A DNA stretch of 27,656 bases, taken from NCBI GenBank assembly GCA_046262415.1, contig JBHEMU010000143.1:1-27656 (forward strand). Reading direction: 5' to 3'. Source of the stretch: JACDAS01 sp046262415 (GTDB lineage Bacteria; Actinomycetota; Thermoleophilia; Gaiellales; Gaiellaceae). The translations under genes and the position numbers were made by a program. This document shows, piece by piece, positions 1 through 6,952 of this stretch; the stretch's first letter is position 1; each line of letters begins with the position of its first letter. The notes under the pieces are model-generated. The model was not told the DNA's origin, did no database searches, and saw only the letters and a list, made by a program, of their open reading frames with translations.

Positions 1-540
1 TACGACCCGATGATCGCGAAGCTGATCGCGCGCGGGAGCGACCGCGCCGAGGCGCTCGCACGGCTGCGGGAGGCGCTCGACGCGACGGAGGTCGGCGGCC
101 TCGTGACGAACCTCCCCTTCCTGCGCTGGCTCGTGGCGCACCCGGACGTCGCCGCGGGGCGGACGACGACCGCCTTCCTCGTCGAGAACCCGCCGCTCTC
201 GCGGCCGCCCGCGCGGACCGCTTCGTCCCCCTGGCGGACGCCGTGGCGCCTAAACCTGCCCGCCCCGGCGCCGCGCCCTCCGCCCGACCCCGAGACGGCG
301 GCCGGCCGCGGCGTCCTCACGGAGTCCAGCACGGTGACTGCGCCGATGCCGGGGACCGTGATCTCCGTGCTCGTGACCGAGGGCGACACGGTCGAGCCGC
401 GCCAGGCGTTGCTCGTGCTCGAGGCGATGAAGATGGAGACGCCGCTCGTCTCGCCCTACGCGGCCACGGTCCGGCGCGTCCACGTGAGCGAGGGGGAGCG
501 GGTGGCGGGAGGGGCGGTGCTGATCGACCTCGAGGAGTAG
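1..540 (+). CDS. Acyl-CoA carboxylase alpha subunit (biotin carboxylase + biotin carrier), 3' part
   Basis: The frame is open from base 1, so the gene begins upstream of the window and only its last 179 codons are present. The first residues (YDPMIAKLI) match the end of the ATP-grasp/biotin carboxylase C-terminal domain, where family members have YDPM(L/I)AKLI. A proline-rich linker follows (about residues 60-105), then a biotinyl carrier domain with the biotin-attachment motif EAMKME; the biotinylated lysine is codon 430-432. Family role: the carboxylase half carboxylates biotin using ATP and bicarbonate, and a separate beta subunit passes the carboxyl group to acetyl-, propionyl- or methylcrotonyl-CoA. 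The acyl substrate cannot be told from this fragment. It ends 90 nt before a convergent gene. The nearby acyl-CoA dehydrogenase and the MeaB gene would suit a propionyl- or branched acyl-CoA carboxylase, which is inference. Confidence 0.95.
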   Translation, partial: YDPMIAKLIARGSDRAEALARLREALDATEVGGLVTNLPFLRWLVAHPDVAAGRTTTAFLVENPPLSRPPARTASSPWRTPWRLNLPAPAPRPPPDPETAAGRGVLTESSTVTAPMPGTVISVLVTEGDTVEPRQALLVLEAMKMETPLVSPYAATVRRVHVSEGERVAGGAVLIDLEE

Positions 541-630
541 TCGTGGGCGATCACGCGGTTCGGCTCGAAGATCCACAGCGGTGCTCGCCGCGCGGTTCGG
601 CTTCGACTCCCTAGCATCGCCCGGCCGGGC

Positions 631-939
631 TCAGAAGAGCTTCTGCAGCTTCATCGCGGCGCCGAGGTCGCCCTTCACCTTCAGCTTCCCCGACATGTAC
701 GCCGTGGTCGGGTTCTGCTCGCCGCGCACGATCTTCATGAAGTTCTCCTCGGACGTCGTGATCGTGCAGTCGCCGCCCTCGGCGCCCTCGTCGACGCTGA
801 CCTGGCCGTTCTCGACCTTCACCATCCAGCTCCCCGCGCCATCGATGTCGAAGGCGAACGAGTTGTTCATCCCGGCCGTCTTGCCGGGGTCGACGCGCCC
901 CGGCAGGCCCTCGAAGAACTCCCTCACGCTCTCAGCCAC
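631..939 (-). CDS. SCP2 sterol-binding domain protein, 102 aa
   Basis: A stand-alone SCP2-like domain covers almost the whole 102-residue product, including FAFDIDGAGSWMVKVENGQ and the ending YMSGKLKVKGDLGAAMKLQKLF. In this family the fold makes a hydrophobic tunnel for lipids or fatty acyl-CoA, and small bacterial members are single domains of about this size. The GTG at 939 is chosen because AGGAGGA (944-950) lies 4 nt upstream on the minus strand, one of the best ribosome binding sites in the window. The same frame is also reached without a stop from the upstream MFS gene through repeat R1, so the domain could also be made as the tail of a fusion. It converges with the carboxylase alpha gene, leaving 90 nt between stops. 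Confidence 0.85.
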   Translation of the reverse strand: MAESVREFFEGLPGRVDPGKTAGMNNSFAFDIDGAGSWMVKVENGQVSVDEGAEGGDCTITTSEENFMKIVRGEQNPTTAYMSGKLKVKGDLGAAMKLQKLF

Positions 940-2328
940 GTCGTCCTCCTCGGTCGCTCGTCTCCGTAGCCTAGACGCGTGATCGGTAGTTCGCGCGCCC
1001 GCGGGGCGGTCCAGACCAAGGTGGGCAGTTCGATCGTGCGCCGGGCAGTACCAGCGGTACGGACGGCGCGCGAGCGGGCTGTCCACCGCGGTGTCTGGGT
1101 CGTCAGCCGCGCCGCGGGAATTGCGATCACGACTCAAGATGCGTAGCTCCCTACGGCGAGGCGAGCTCCGGCGCGAGGCCGCGGCGTCGCGTGTCGGCGG
1201 AAGCATGGCGCCGAGCACGATCGCGACCGCGGGGGCGACGGCGCAGACGTAGAGCGCCGTGCGCAGGTCGACGGAGTCCGCGAGCGCGCCGAGCGCGACC
1301 GCGGCGATGCCCCCGAGGCCGATCGAGAGACCGATCGAGAGGCCGGATGCGATCCCGATGTGCCGCGGCAGGTACTCCTGGCTCATCACCATCGTCACGC
1401 CGAAGGTGCCGATCACGCACACGCCGACCAGCGCGAGCGCCACCGCGCCCGGAATGCCGCCGACGACGACGAACGTCAGGATCAACGGGGGCGTCGCCAG
1501 CAGGCTGGCCATCAGCACCGGACGCCGGCCGAAGCGGTCGGCGGCGGGTCCCGCGGCGAGGGTCCCGATCCCGCCCGCGAGGAGCATGATCGAGAGCAAC
1601 CGGTTCCCGTACGCCTCGGAGTGACCGAGCGAGACCTCCCACAGCGGCACGAACGTGACCAGCCCGAACCACGCGACGCTGCGGAAGGCGATCACGCCGA
1701 GCAGCAGCGCGGTCGCGGCGATGCGATGCTGGCCGCCGCCCGCCGGTCCGTCCGAGCGTTCGGGTACGAATGTCGTCAGAAATGGCAACAAGGAGAACAG
1801 CACGGCCGCGACCGCGAGGCAGGGCACCGCCAGCAGCAGGCCGCCTTTCAGTCCGAACAGGAGGACGAGGGGCGTGGCCGTGATCGCTCCGAGCGCGTAG
1901 CCGAGGTTGCCGCCGATGGAGAAGAGGGACATGCCGCTGGCGCGGCGGTTGCCGCTCGCGTATGCGGCGAACTTCGAGCCTTCGGGATGGTAGGCGGCGA
2001 TGCCGAGTCCGGAGAGGACGACGCAGGCGACGACCAGGCCGTAGCTCGGCGCGGCGGAGGCGAGGGCGATGCCGGCGCCGGCGACCGCGACGCCGGCCGG
2101 CAACAGCCAGATCGCGCCGCGTCGGTCCGACCACATTCCGAAGACGGGCTGGATCACCGATGACGAGAGCGCCGAGGCGAGCATCAGCAGCGCCGCGAGC
2201 GTGTACGAGAGCCCGTAGCGGTCGACGAGGAACGGGAGGAGCGCGGGCAGCGCGCCGCCGGCGAAATCCGTGGCCAGGTGCCCGGCGGAGAGGGCCGCCA
2301 TCGCCCGCCTGTCGATCGCCGATCGCAC
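631..2328 (-). CDS. MFS exporter of the fosmidomycin-resistance (Fsr) type, reading frame continuous into an SCP2 domain
   Basis: Residues 1 to about 385 form a 12-helix major facilitator protein. The N-terminal stretch GHLATDFAGGALPALLPFL and the later FGMWSDRR loop resemble fosmidomycin-resistance/Fsr transporters, which export small drugs in exchange for protons. The GTG at 2328 is preferred because TAACCT lies 7 nt upstream, the same layout as at many genes here; ATG 2301 is the alternative. There is no stop where the transporter should end: the frame passes through repeat R1 (about residues 398-452) and then reads the SCP2 gene in its own frame to the TGA at 631, giving 565 aa. The linker is arginine-rich and unlike either domain. 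Whether the fused protein is made, or the tail is tolerated read-through while SCP2 is translated separately, cannot be decided here. The transporter call is firm; the fusion is uncertain. Confidence 0.8.
   Translation of the reverse strand: MRSAIDRRAMAALSAGHLATDFAGGALPALLPFLVDRYGLSYTLAALLMLASALSSSVIQPVFGMWSDRRGAIWLLPAGVAVAGAGIALASAAPSYGLVVACVVLSGLGIAAYHPEGSKFAAYASGNRRASGMSLFSIGGNLGYALGAITATPLVLLFGLKGGLLLAVPCLAVAAVLFSLLPFLTTFVPERSDGPAGGGQHRIAATALLLGVIAFRSVAWFGLVTFVPLWEVSLGHSEAYGNRLLSIMLLAGGIGTLAAGPAADRFGRRPVLMASLLATPPLILTFVVVGGIPGAVALALVGVCVIGTFGVTMVMSQEYLPRHIGIASGLSIGLSIGLGGIAAVALGALADSVDLRTALYVCAVAPAVAIVLGAMLPPTRDAAASRRSSPRRRELRILSRDRNSRGAADDPDTAVDSPLARRPYRWYCPAHDRTAHLGLDRPAGARTTDHASRLRRRATEEDDVAESVREFFEGLPGRVDPGKTAGMNNSFAFDIDGAGSWMVKVENGQVSVDEGAEGGDCTITTSEENFMKIVRGEQNPTTAYMSGKLKVKGDLGAAMKLQKLF
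971..1138. repeat. Palindromic element R1 (168 bp)
   Basis: R1 begins CTAGACGCGTGATCG and ends CGATCACGACTCAAG, an imperfect inverted repeat. Its exact centre (1053-1055) is the loop of a hairpin with arms GTACC/GGTAC extended by GTGCGCCG/CGGCGCGC. Flanking arms CCAGACCAAGGTGG and CCACCGCGGTGTCTGG also pair, so the whole element can fold on itself. It aligns end to end with R2 at about four positions in five by eye. The structure resembles a non-autonomous miniature transposon or a large structured-RNA hairpin; no transposase is visible. It lies between the MFS 3' end and the SCP2 start. Confidence 0.85.
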
Positions 2329-2335
2329 CTGCGGC

Positions 2336-2341
2336 AGGTTA
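2336..2341 (-). promoter_or_regulatory. Probable -10 (TAACCT) of the MFS gene
   Basis: TAACCT on the minus strand ends 7 nt before GTG 2328. No Shine-Dalgarno is present, so a leaderless transcript is likely. Confidence 0.5.
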
Positions 2342-2343
2342 GA

Positions 2344-2358
2344 CGGCTGGGTCAGCCG
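2344..2358. promoter_or_regulatory. Possible operator palindrome upstream of the MFS promoter
   Basis: CGGCTG and CAGCCG form a perfect 6-bp inverted repeat around GGT, starting 2 nt upstream of the proposed -10. Its position would suit a repressor site for a drug exporter, but the palindrome is short and the genome GC-rich, so chance is possible. Confidence 0.25.
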
Positions 2359-2501
2359 GTCTGGCGACCACGAGGCCGCTGCGCGTCGGCACCGACAGCG
2401 TCCAGGCGGCGGGCGGTCGTGCGGCTGCGGTCGCGGTCGGGCCACCCGCGGGCCGGTCGGCTCGCCGTCTGGGACGGAGAGTTACGCCGCGGACGGTGGA
2501 G
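2359..2501. other. Unassigned intergenic stretch between MFS promoter and R2
   Basis: This 143-nt GC-rich stretch has no convincing start, binding motif or repeat partner elsewhere in the window. Frames that cross it have the arginine- and proline-rich composition of shadow reading frames. It separates the MFS promoter region from element R2. Confidence 0.4.
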
Positions 2502-2672
2502 CTAGACGTGTGATCGGTACATTCGCGCGCCCGGGGGGGCGATCCAGACCAAGGGGGTCAGTCCGATCGGGCGCCGCTCGTACTGGAGGTACGGGCGGCG
2601 CGCGGGCGGGCTGATCCGCCGCCGCGTCTGGGTCGTCATCCGCGCCGCGGGAATTTTCGATCCCGCGTCTAG
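2502..2672. repeat. Palindromic element R2 (171 bp)
   Basis: R2 has terminal inverted repeats CTAGACGTGTGATCG and CGATCCCGCGTCTAG, matching at 13 of 15 positions. The central hairpin has arms GTACT/GGTAC (one G-T pair) around GGA at 2585-2587, the element midpoint, extended by GGGCGCCG/CGGCGCGC-type arms. It is a direct-orientation relative of R1, and the two flank the MFS gene. Its right terminus CTAG contains the TAG stop of the small gene at 2669-2875. Confidence 0.88.
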
Positions 2673-2875
2673 GCCGCGCGGGCGTGCTGCGCCGGCAAAA
2701 ACCGCTCGATCAGCGCGTGCGAGAGCCGCCACTGGAGGCGTGCGATCCGGAGGCGATTTCGCTCGAGCGCGGTTGAGCTCGCGCCGGCCGAACGGAGCGC
2801 CTGGCGGCGGGCGACGAGCGCCGAGATCTCTCCCAGGAGCCGGTCGGCGCTGCCCTGATCTGCCTGCATGCTCAT
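2669..2875 (-). CDS. Small helical protein of unknown function, 68 aa
   Basis: I do not recognise the family. The product reads as two charged amphipathic helices (about residues 8-30 and 36-60) separated by a Gly/Ala/Ser turn, with a tryptophan at 49 and no membrane segment or metal motif. It is likely real: TACCGT (2883-2888, minus) lies 7 nt before ATG 2875, matching the leaderless design seen at other genes, and it diverges from the aminopeptidase gene across 99 nt. Its stop codon TAG (2669-2671) lies inside the terminal inverted repeat of R2, so the natural C-terminus may have been changed by that insertion. An in-frame ATG two codons downstream is an alternative start. Confidence 0.6.
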   Translation of the reverse strand: MSMQADQGSADRLLGEISALVARRQALRSAGASSTALERNRLRIARLQWRLSHALIERFLPAQHARAA

Positions 2876-2882
2876 CTCACTC

Positions 2883-2888
2883 ACGGTA
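2883..2888 (-). promoter_or_regulatory. Probable -10 (TACCGT) of the 68-aa gene
   Basis: TACCGT on the minus strand ends 7 nt before ATG 2875, with no Shine-Dalgarno. This fits a leaderless start. Confidence 0.45.
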
Positions 2889-2956
2889 ATCGGCAGGTCG
2901 GATCGCGAGGTAAAGAGTGCTTGAACAATTTGTGCGCTTCGCAAAGTCCCGTCGGA

Positions 2957-2962
2957 TAGCAT
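2957..2962 (+). promoter_or_regulatory. Possible -10 (TAGCAT) of the aminopeptidase gene
   Basis: TAGCAT lies 12 nt upstream of ATG 2975 in a locally AT-richer stretch (about 2915-2962). It would give a leader of only about 5 nt, without a Shine-Dalgarno. No clear -35 is seen at 16-18 nt. Confidence 0.4.
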
Positions 2963-2974
2963 CGAGCGCCGCTC

Positions 2975-4468
2975 ATGGCCACCTCTGTCGACGTCCGGGC
3001 GCCGGCCGAGACCGACGCCGATCTGCTCGCCTTCTTCGTCGGCGATCCGCCTCTCCCTCTCTCCGGGACGGCGCGGCCGCTCGACGAGCGCCTCGGGGGG
3101 CGCCTCAGTCGGCTGGCCGAGGACGGCGAGCTCACCGGCGAGGTCGGCAATGCGGTGCTCCTCCACCTGGACGGCGAGCTCGACATACGTCGACTCGTCG
3201 CCGCCGGCACCGGAGGCGCCTCCCGCGTCGAACCGGACTCCCTGCGCACCGCCGCGGCCGCGGTGGCACGAATCGCGGCGCAGGCCCGGGTGGCGACGGT
3301 GGCGTGGCTGCTCGAGCCGGAGCTGCCGATCCCGCTCGACAAGCAGATCGTGGCGGTCGTCGAGGGCGTGCTCCTCGGCGCCTACGACCCGGCGCGCTGG
3401 AAGACGGCGGGCGACACGCGCCAGTTGGAACGGCTGACTCTGGTGGCCGACGGCGACCTCACGGACGCGGCCGCCCGCGCGGCGACCGTCTCGCACTGGG
3501 TCAACCGCGCGCGCGACCTGACGAACGAGCCCGCGAACGAGCTGACCCCGGAGCGCCTCGCCGCGCGGGCCGACGAGGTCGCCGCGGGCCACGAGGGCCT
3601 CCACGTGGAGGCGCTCGGCCCCGAGGAGATCGACGCGCACGGCATGGGCGCCCTGGCCGCGGTCGGGCGCGGCAGCGACAACCCGCCCCGGCTCGTGGTG
3701 ATGCGCCACGAGCCGCCGGACGGGGCGCGCCCGGACGTCCACCTCGGCCTCGTCGGCAAGGCGATCACGTTCGACACGGGAGGTATCTCGCTCAAGCCTG
3801 CGCTCTACATGGAGGACATGAAGGGGGACATGGCCGGCGGTGCCGCCGTGATCGCGGCGCTGGGCGCGCTGGCCGAGCTGAAGGTGCCGCTGCGAGTGAC
3901 CGGAGTCGTCGCCACCGCCGAGAACATGATCGGCGGCCGGTCGTTCCGGCCCGGAGACATCCTGCATGCGATGAACGGCAAGACGATCGAGGTCGTCGAC
4001 ACGGACTGTGAGGGTCGGCTCGTCCTCGCGGACGCGCTGTGGTACGCCAGGCGTCAGGGCGCCTCGCACCTCCTCGACCTGGCGACGCTGACCGGGGCGA
4101 TGGTGCTCGCCCTCGGCGACCTCTACGCAGGCGTGTTCGCGAACGACGAGAGCTGGCGAGACGAGATCGTGGGAGCGGGGAACGCCTCGGGGGACCACGC
4201 GTGGCCCTGGCCCCTGCACCGGCGTTACCGCCGCTACATCGACTCCGCCTTCGCCGACGTGAAGAACCACTCCGTCCTGAAGGAGGGCCTGCCCCCGATC
4301 GCCGCCGAGTTCCTGCACGAGTTCGCCGGCGAGGGCCCGTGGGCGCACGTGGACATGGCCGGGCCCGGATTCCTGAGGCGCTCGCGCGGCGACTACCTGA
4401 CGCAGCGGGGTGGAACCGGCTACGGCGTCCGTCTCATCGTCGAGGTCGCGACTAGGCTGGCGGCATGA
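2975..4468 (+). CDS. pepA: Leucyl aminopeptidase, peptidase family M17
   Basis: This 497-aa protein is a cytosolic di-metal aminopeptidase, which in this family removes N-terminal residues, especially leucine, from peptides. The N-terminal macrodomain-like half is variable. The catalytic half has the metal-binding and catalytic set: K262 and D267 in GKAITFDTGG, D285 in MKGDMAGG, and D344, E346 and R348 in DTDCEGRL. The last motif normally reads NTDAEGRL, so C345 replaces alanine between two metal ligands and D342 replaces asparagine; the ligands themselves are intact. The length is usual for PepA. The ATG at 2975 follows TAGCAT without a Shine-Dalgarno. The gene ends in an ATGA overlap with the acyl-CoA dehydrogenase gene, so the two may be translationally coupled. 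Confidence 0.95.
   Translation: MATSVDVRAPAETDADLLAFFVGDPPLPLSGTARPLDERLGGRLSRLAEDGELTGEVGNAVLLHLDGELDIRRLVAAGTGGASRVEPDSLRTAAAAVARIAAQARVATVAWLLEPELPIPLDKQIVAVVEGVLLGAYDPARWKTAGDTRQLERLTLVADGDLTDAAARAATVSHWVNRARDLTNEPANELTPERLAARADEVAAGHEGLHVEALGPEEIDAHGMGALAAVGRGSDNPPRLVVMRHEPPDGARPDVHLGLVGKAITFDTGGISLKPALYMEDMKGDMAGGAAVIAALGALAELKVPLRVTGVVATAENMIGGRSFRPGDILHAMNGKTIEVVDTDCEGRLVLADALWYARRQGASHLLDLATLTGAMVLALGDLYAGVFANDESWRDEIVGAGNASGDHAWPWPLHRRYRRYIDSAFADVKNHSVLKEGLPPIAAEFLHEFAGEGPWAHVDMAGPGFLRRSRGDYLTQRGGTGYGVRLIVEVATRLAA
4453..4458 (+). promoter_or_regulatory. Probable internal -10 (TAGGCT) of the acyl-CoA dehydrogenase gene
   Basis: TAGGCT inside the end of pepA lies 6 nt before ATG 4465. 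The dehydrogenase may have its own leaderless transcript besides read-through from pepA. Confidence 0.45.
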
Positions 4469-5598
4469 ATCTCGATCTCTCCCCCGAGCACGACCTGATC
4501 CGCGAGACGGTGCGGGATTTCGCCCGCGAACGCGTCGCGCCGGTCGCGGAGGAGCTCGACCGCGAGCACCGCTTCCCCTACGAGCTCGTCGCCGAGCTCG
4601 CGGAGCTTGGCGTGATGGGCATCCCGATCCCCGAGGAGTACGGCGGCGGGGGCAGCGACACGCTCTCCTACGCGATCGCGATCGAGGAGCTGACGCGCGT
4701 CGATTCCTCCGTGGCGATCACCGTCGCGGCGCACACGTCGCTCGGCACGATGCCGATCTTCCTCTTCGGGACGGAGCAGCAGAAGCGCGAGTGGCTGCCA
4801 GATCTCGCGTCGGGCAGAAGGCTGGCCGCGTTCGGCCTCACCGAGCCCGGCGCCGGATCCGACGCCGGCGCCACCCGGACGCGCGCCGAGCTGCGCGACG
4901 GCTCGTGGGTGATCGACGGCTCGAAGATGTTCATCACGAACGCCGGCACCGACATCAGCGCCTGCGTGACGATCACCGCGCTGACCGGGGAGCGCGAGGT
5001 CTCGAACCTGATCGTTCCCAACGGGACGCCGGGCTACGAGATCTCGGCGCCGATGGGGAAGCTCGGCTGGCGGGCTTCGGACACCCGGGAGCTGTCCTTC
5101 CGGGAGTGCGCCGTCCCCGAGGGGAACCTGCTGGGACCACGCGGCGAGGGCTTCCGCCAGTTCCTCGAGATCCTCGACGGCGGGAGGATCTCCGTCGCCG
5201 CGATGGGCATCGGCCTCGCGCAGGGTGCCTACGACCTCGCCTACGCCTACTCGAAGGAGCGCCACCAGTTCGGCAAGCCGATCTCGACCTTCCAGGCCGT
5301 GCAGTTCAAGCTGGCCGACATGGCGACCGAGCTCGAGGCGGGCCGCGCCCTCGTGTACAAGGCGGCGTGGCTGAAGGACCAGGGGCGTCCCTTTGCCCGC
5401 GAGGCCGCGATGGCGAAGCTGTACACGGGCGAGCTATCGAACCGGGCGGTGAACTGGTCGCTCCAGATCCACGGCGGCTACGGCTACATGGACGAGTTCG
5501 CGATCTCGCGGCTGTACCGCGACCAGAAGATCCTGGAGATCGGCGAGGGCACGAACGAGGTCCAGCGGATGGTGATCGCCAAGCACCTCGGCCTCTAG
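4465..5598 (+). CDS. Acyl-CoA dehydrogenase, FAD-dependent
   Basis: The 377-aa product has the full family layout: N-terminal helical domain, middle beta domain with FGLTEPGAGSDAG (FAD and substrate contacts), and C-terminal helical domain with RHQFGKPISTFQAVQ and QIHGGYGYMDEF. The family oxidises acyl-CoA to trans-2-enoyl-CoA and passes electrons to electron-transferring flavoprotein. The expected catalytic base is E361 in EIGEGTNEVQR, the position used by short- and medium-chain enzymes. Chain length or branching cannot be assigned from sequence alone; the short-chain/butyryl-type group is most similar in motif pattern. It overlaps pepA by 4 nt and is followed 28 nt later by the MBL/rhodanese gene. 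Closeness to a carboxylase alpha gene suggests amino-acid or fatty-acid breakdown, which is inference. Confidence 0.95.
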   Translation: MNLDLSPEHDLIRETVRDFARERVAPVAEELDREHRFPYELVAELAELGVMGIPIPEEYGGGGSDTLSYAIAIEELTRVDSSVAITVAAHTSLGTMPIFLFGTEQQKREWLPDLASGRRLAAFGLTEPGAGSDAGATRTRAELRDGSWVIDGSKMFITNAGTDISACVTITALTGEREVSNLIVPNGTPGYEISAPMGKLGWRASDTRELSFRECAVPEGNLLGPRGEGFRQFLEILDGGRISVAAMGIGLAQGAYDLAYAYSKERHQFGKPISTFQAVQFKLADMATELEAGRALVYKAAWLKDQGRPFAREAAMAKLYTGELSNRAVNWSLQIHGGYGYMDEFAISRLYRDQKILEIGEGTNEVQRMVIAKHLGL

Positions 5599-5612
5599 AC
5601 GTGGCGGGGGTG

Positions 5613-5618
5613 TAGGGT
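5613..5618 (+). promoter_or_regulatory. Probable -10 (TAGGGT) of the MBL/rhodanese gene
   Basis: TAGGGT lies 8 nt before GTG 5627 in the 28-nt gap after the dehydrogenase gene. No Shine-Dalgarno is present. Confidence 0.45.
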
Positions 5619-5626
5619 CCGATTCC

Positions 5627-6949
5627 GTGCTCTTGCGGCAGTTCGTCGACGACGACCTGGGCTGCGCGTCGTACCTGATCGGAGACCGGGACACGGGCGA
5701 GGCGGTGCTCGTCGACCCCGCGTACGAGATCGAGCCCTACCTGGCGGCAGCTGAGGAGGAGGGCGTCCGGCTGACGCGCGTGCTCGAGACGCACACCCAC
5801 GCCGATCACGTCTCCGGGCACGGCCGACTGGCGCTGGAGGAGGGGCTGCCCGTGGCGATTCACGCCGCGGCCCGGCCGGAGTTTCCGTTCGAGCCGCTCG
5901 CCGACGGCGACGAGGTGCCCGTCGGCTCGGTCTCGATCCGCGTGCTGCACACGCCCGGACACCGCCCCGAGCACTGCGCGTTCCTCGCCGGGGAGGCTCT
6001 GCTCTCCGGGGACTCCCTCTTCGTCGGCTCGGTCGCCCGCCCCGACCTGGCCGTGGATGCCCGCGAGGGCGCCGAGGGCCTCTTTCACAGCCTGCGGCGC
6101 CTCCTGGAGCTCCCGGACGCCGTGCAAGTCTTCCCCGGACACGTCGCCGGATCGCTCTGCGGCGCGGGCATGAGCGGCAGCCCGAGCTCGACGCTCGGAC
6201 AGGAGCGGCGGTTCAACCGCTCGCTCGCGATCTCGGTCGTGGAGGAGTTCGTGGCGGAATCGGCCGCCGCCACAGCCGTCCCGCGCCCCCCGACGATGGA
6301 CCGCGTCGTCGGCCTGAACCGCGGCCCGTTCCTCGGGGCACAGCCGCCGCTCCGGCGACTCCCGGGGTCCGGCGGAGCGACCGTCCTGGACGTTCGCCCC
6401 GCCCGCGCGTTCGCCGCCGGCCACGTGAGCGGCGCGATCAACGTGCCGCTGTCGGCGTCCAGCTTCGCGACGAAGGCGGGCTTCGTCCTCAGGACGGGCG
6501 AGCCGGTCGTGCTACACGCCGAGTCGGGCGACGAGGCCGAGCTGGCGGCGCGGCGGCTTCACTCGGTCGGGCTGCTCGAGGTGACCGGCTGGCTGGAGGA
6601 TCCCGACGCGACGGAGCAGCTCGAACCGCTCAGCATCGAGGAGCTCGAGCGGCTGCTCGAGCGGGGATCGATCGACGTGATCGACGTACGCGAGTCCGAC
6701 GAGCGGGCGGAGGGCTACATCGCCGGCAGCAGGCACATCCCCTACCGGCTCGTGCGCGCCTGCTGCGAGGGGCTCACCTGCGAGAAGCCCGTGGCCACCG
6801 TCTGCGAGTCCGGTGCGCGGGCGGCGGTCGCCGCGAGCATCCTGCTCGCCAACGGCGTCCAAGCGAGACCGGTGCTCGACGGCGGCGTCGGGGAGTGGCA
6901 GGCACGCGGCGGCAGGACGGTCGAGTTCCGCCGTTGCGGATCGACCTAG
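5627..6949 (+). CDS. MBL-fold hydrolase with two rhodanese domains (persulfide dioxygenase-like)
   Basis: Residues 1 to about 230 form a metallo-beta-lactamase fold with the metal motif H56-T-H58-A-D60-H61, then HTPGH, GDSLFVG and FPGH. This ETHE1-like set is typical of persulfide dioxygenases, which oxidise glutathione or other low-molecular-weight persulfides to sulfite using iron. Two rhodanese domains follow, at about residues 245-330 and 340-435. The second has its sulfur-carrying cysteine, C393 in VCESGARA. The first has HAESGDEA at the same place, so alanine replaces cysteine and it should be inactive, as in many tandem rhodaneses where one domain is structural. The likely role is sulfide/persulfide detoxification in the cytoplasm. 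The start is GTG 5627. A hairpin repeat array follows the stop. Confidence 0.9.
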   Translation: MLLRQFVDDDLGCASYLIGDRDTGEAVLVDPAYEIEPYLAAAEEEGVRLTRVLETHTHADHVSGHGRLALEEGLPVAIHAAARPEFPFEPLADGDEVPVGSVSIRVLHTPGHRPEHCAFLAGEALLSGDSLFVGSVARPDLAVDAREGAEGLFHSLRRLLELPDAVQVFPGHVAGSLCGAGMSGSPSSTLGQERRFNRSLAISVVEEFVAESAAATAVPRPPTMDRVVGLNRGPFLGAQPPLRRLPGSGGATVLDVRPARAFAAGHVSGAINVPLSASSFATKAGFVLRTGEPVVLHAESGDEAELAARRLHSVGLLEVTGWLEDPDATEQLEPLSIEELERLLERGSIDVIDVRESDERAEGYIAGSRHIPYRLVRACCEGLTCEKPVATVCESGARAAVAASILLANGVQARPVLDGGVGEWQARGGRTVEFRRCGST

Positions 6950-6952
6950 GAG

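Noticed and set aside
552..610. tRNA-like or terminator-like sequence after the carboxylase gene
   Set aside because: CGCGGTTCGGCT is present twice (554 and 591), and GGTTCG recalls a T-arm, but no cloverleaf, acceptor stem or strong hairpin with T-run can be drawn.
924..2732. Similar short peptides (IPAAR, TTQT, LVW) encoded by both R1 and R2
   Set aside because: The similarity follows from the DNA repeat. The two frames have no shared start codon and the changes between copies fit palindrome pairing better than codon preservation.
2876..4348. Long minus-strand frame antisense to pepA
   Set aside because: The frame is rich in Arg, Val, Gly and His in the way typical of GC-rich shadows and carries no motif; the plus strand encodes a clear M17 peptidase. 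Only the 3' portion (2669-2875) was kept as a small gene.
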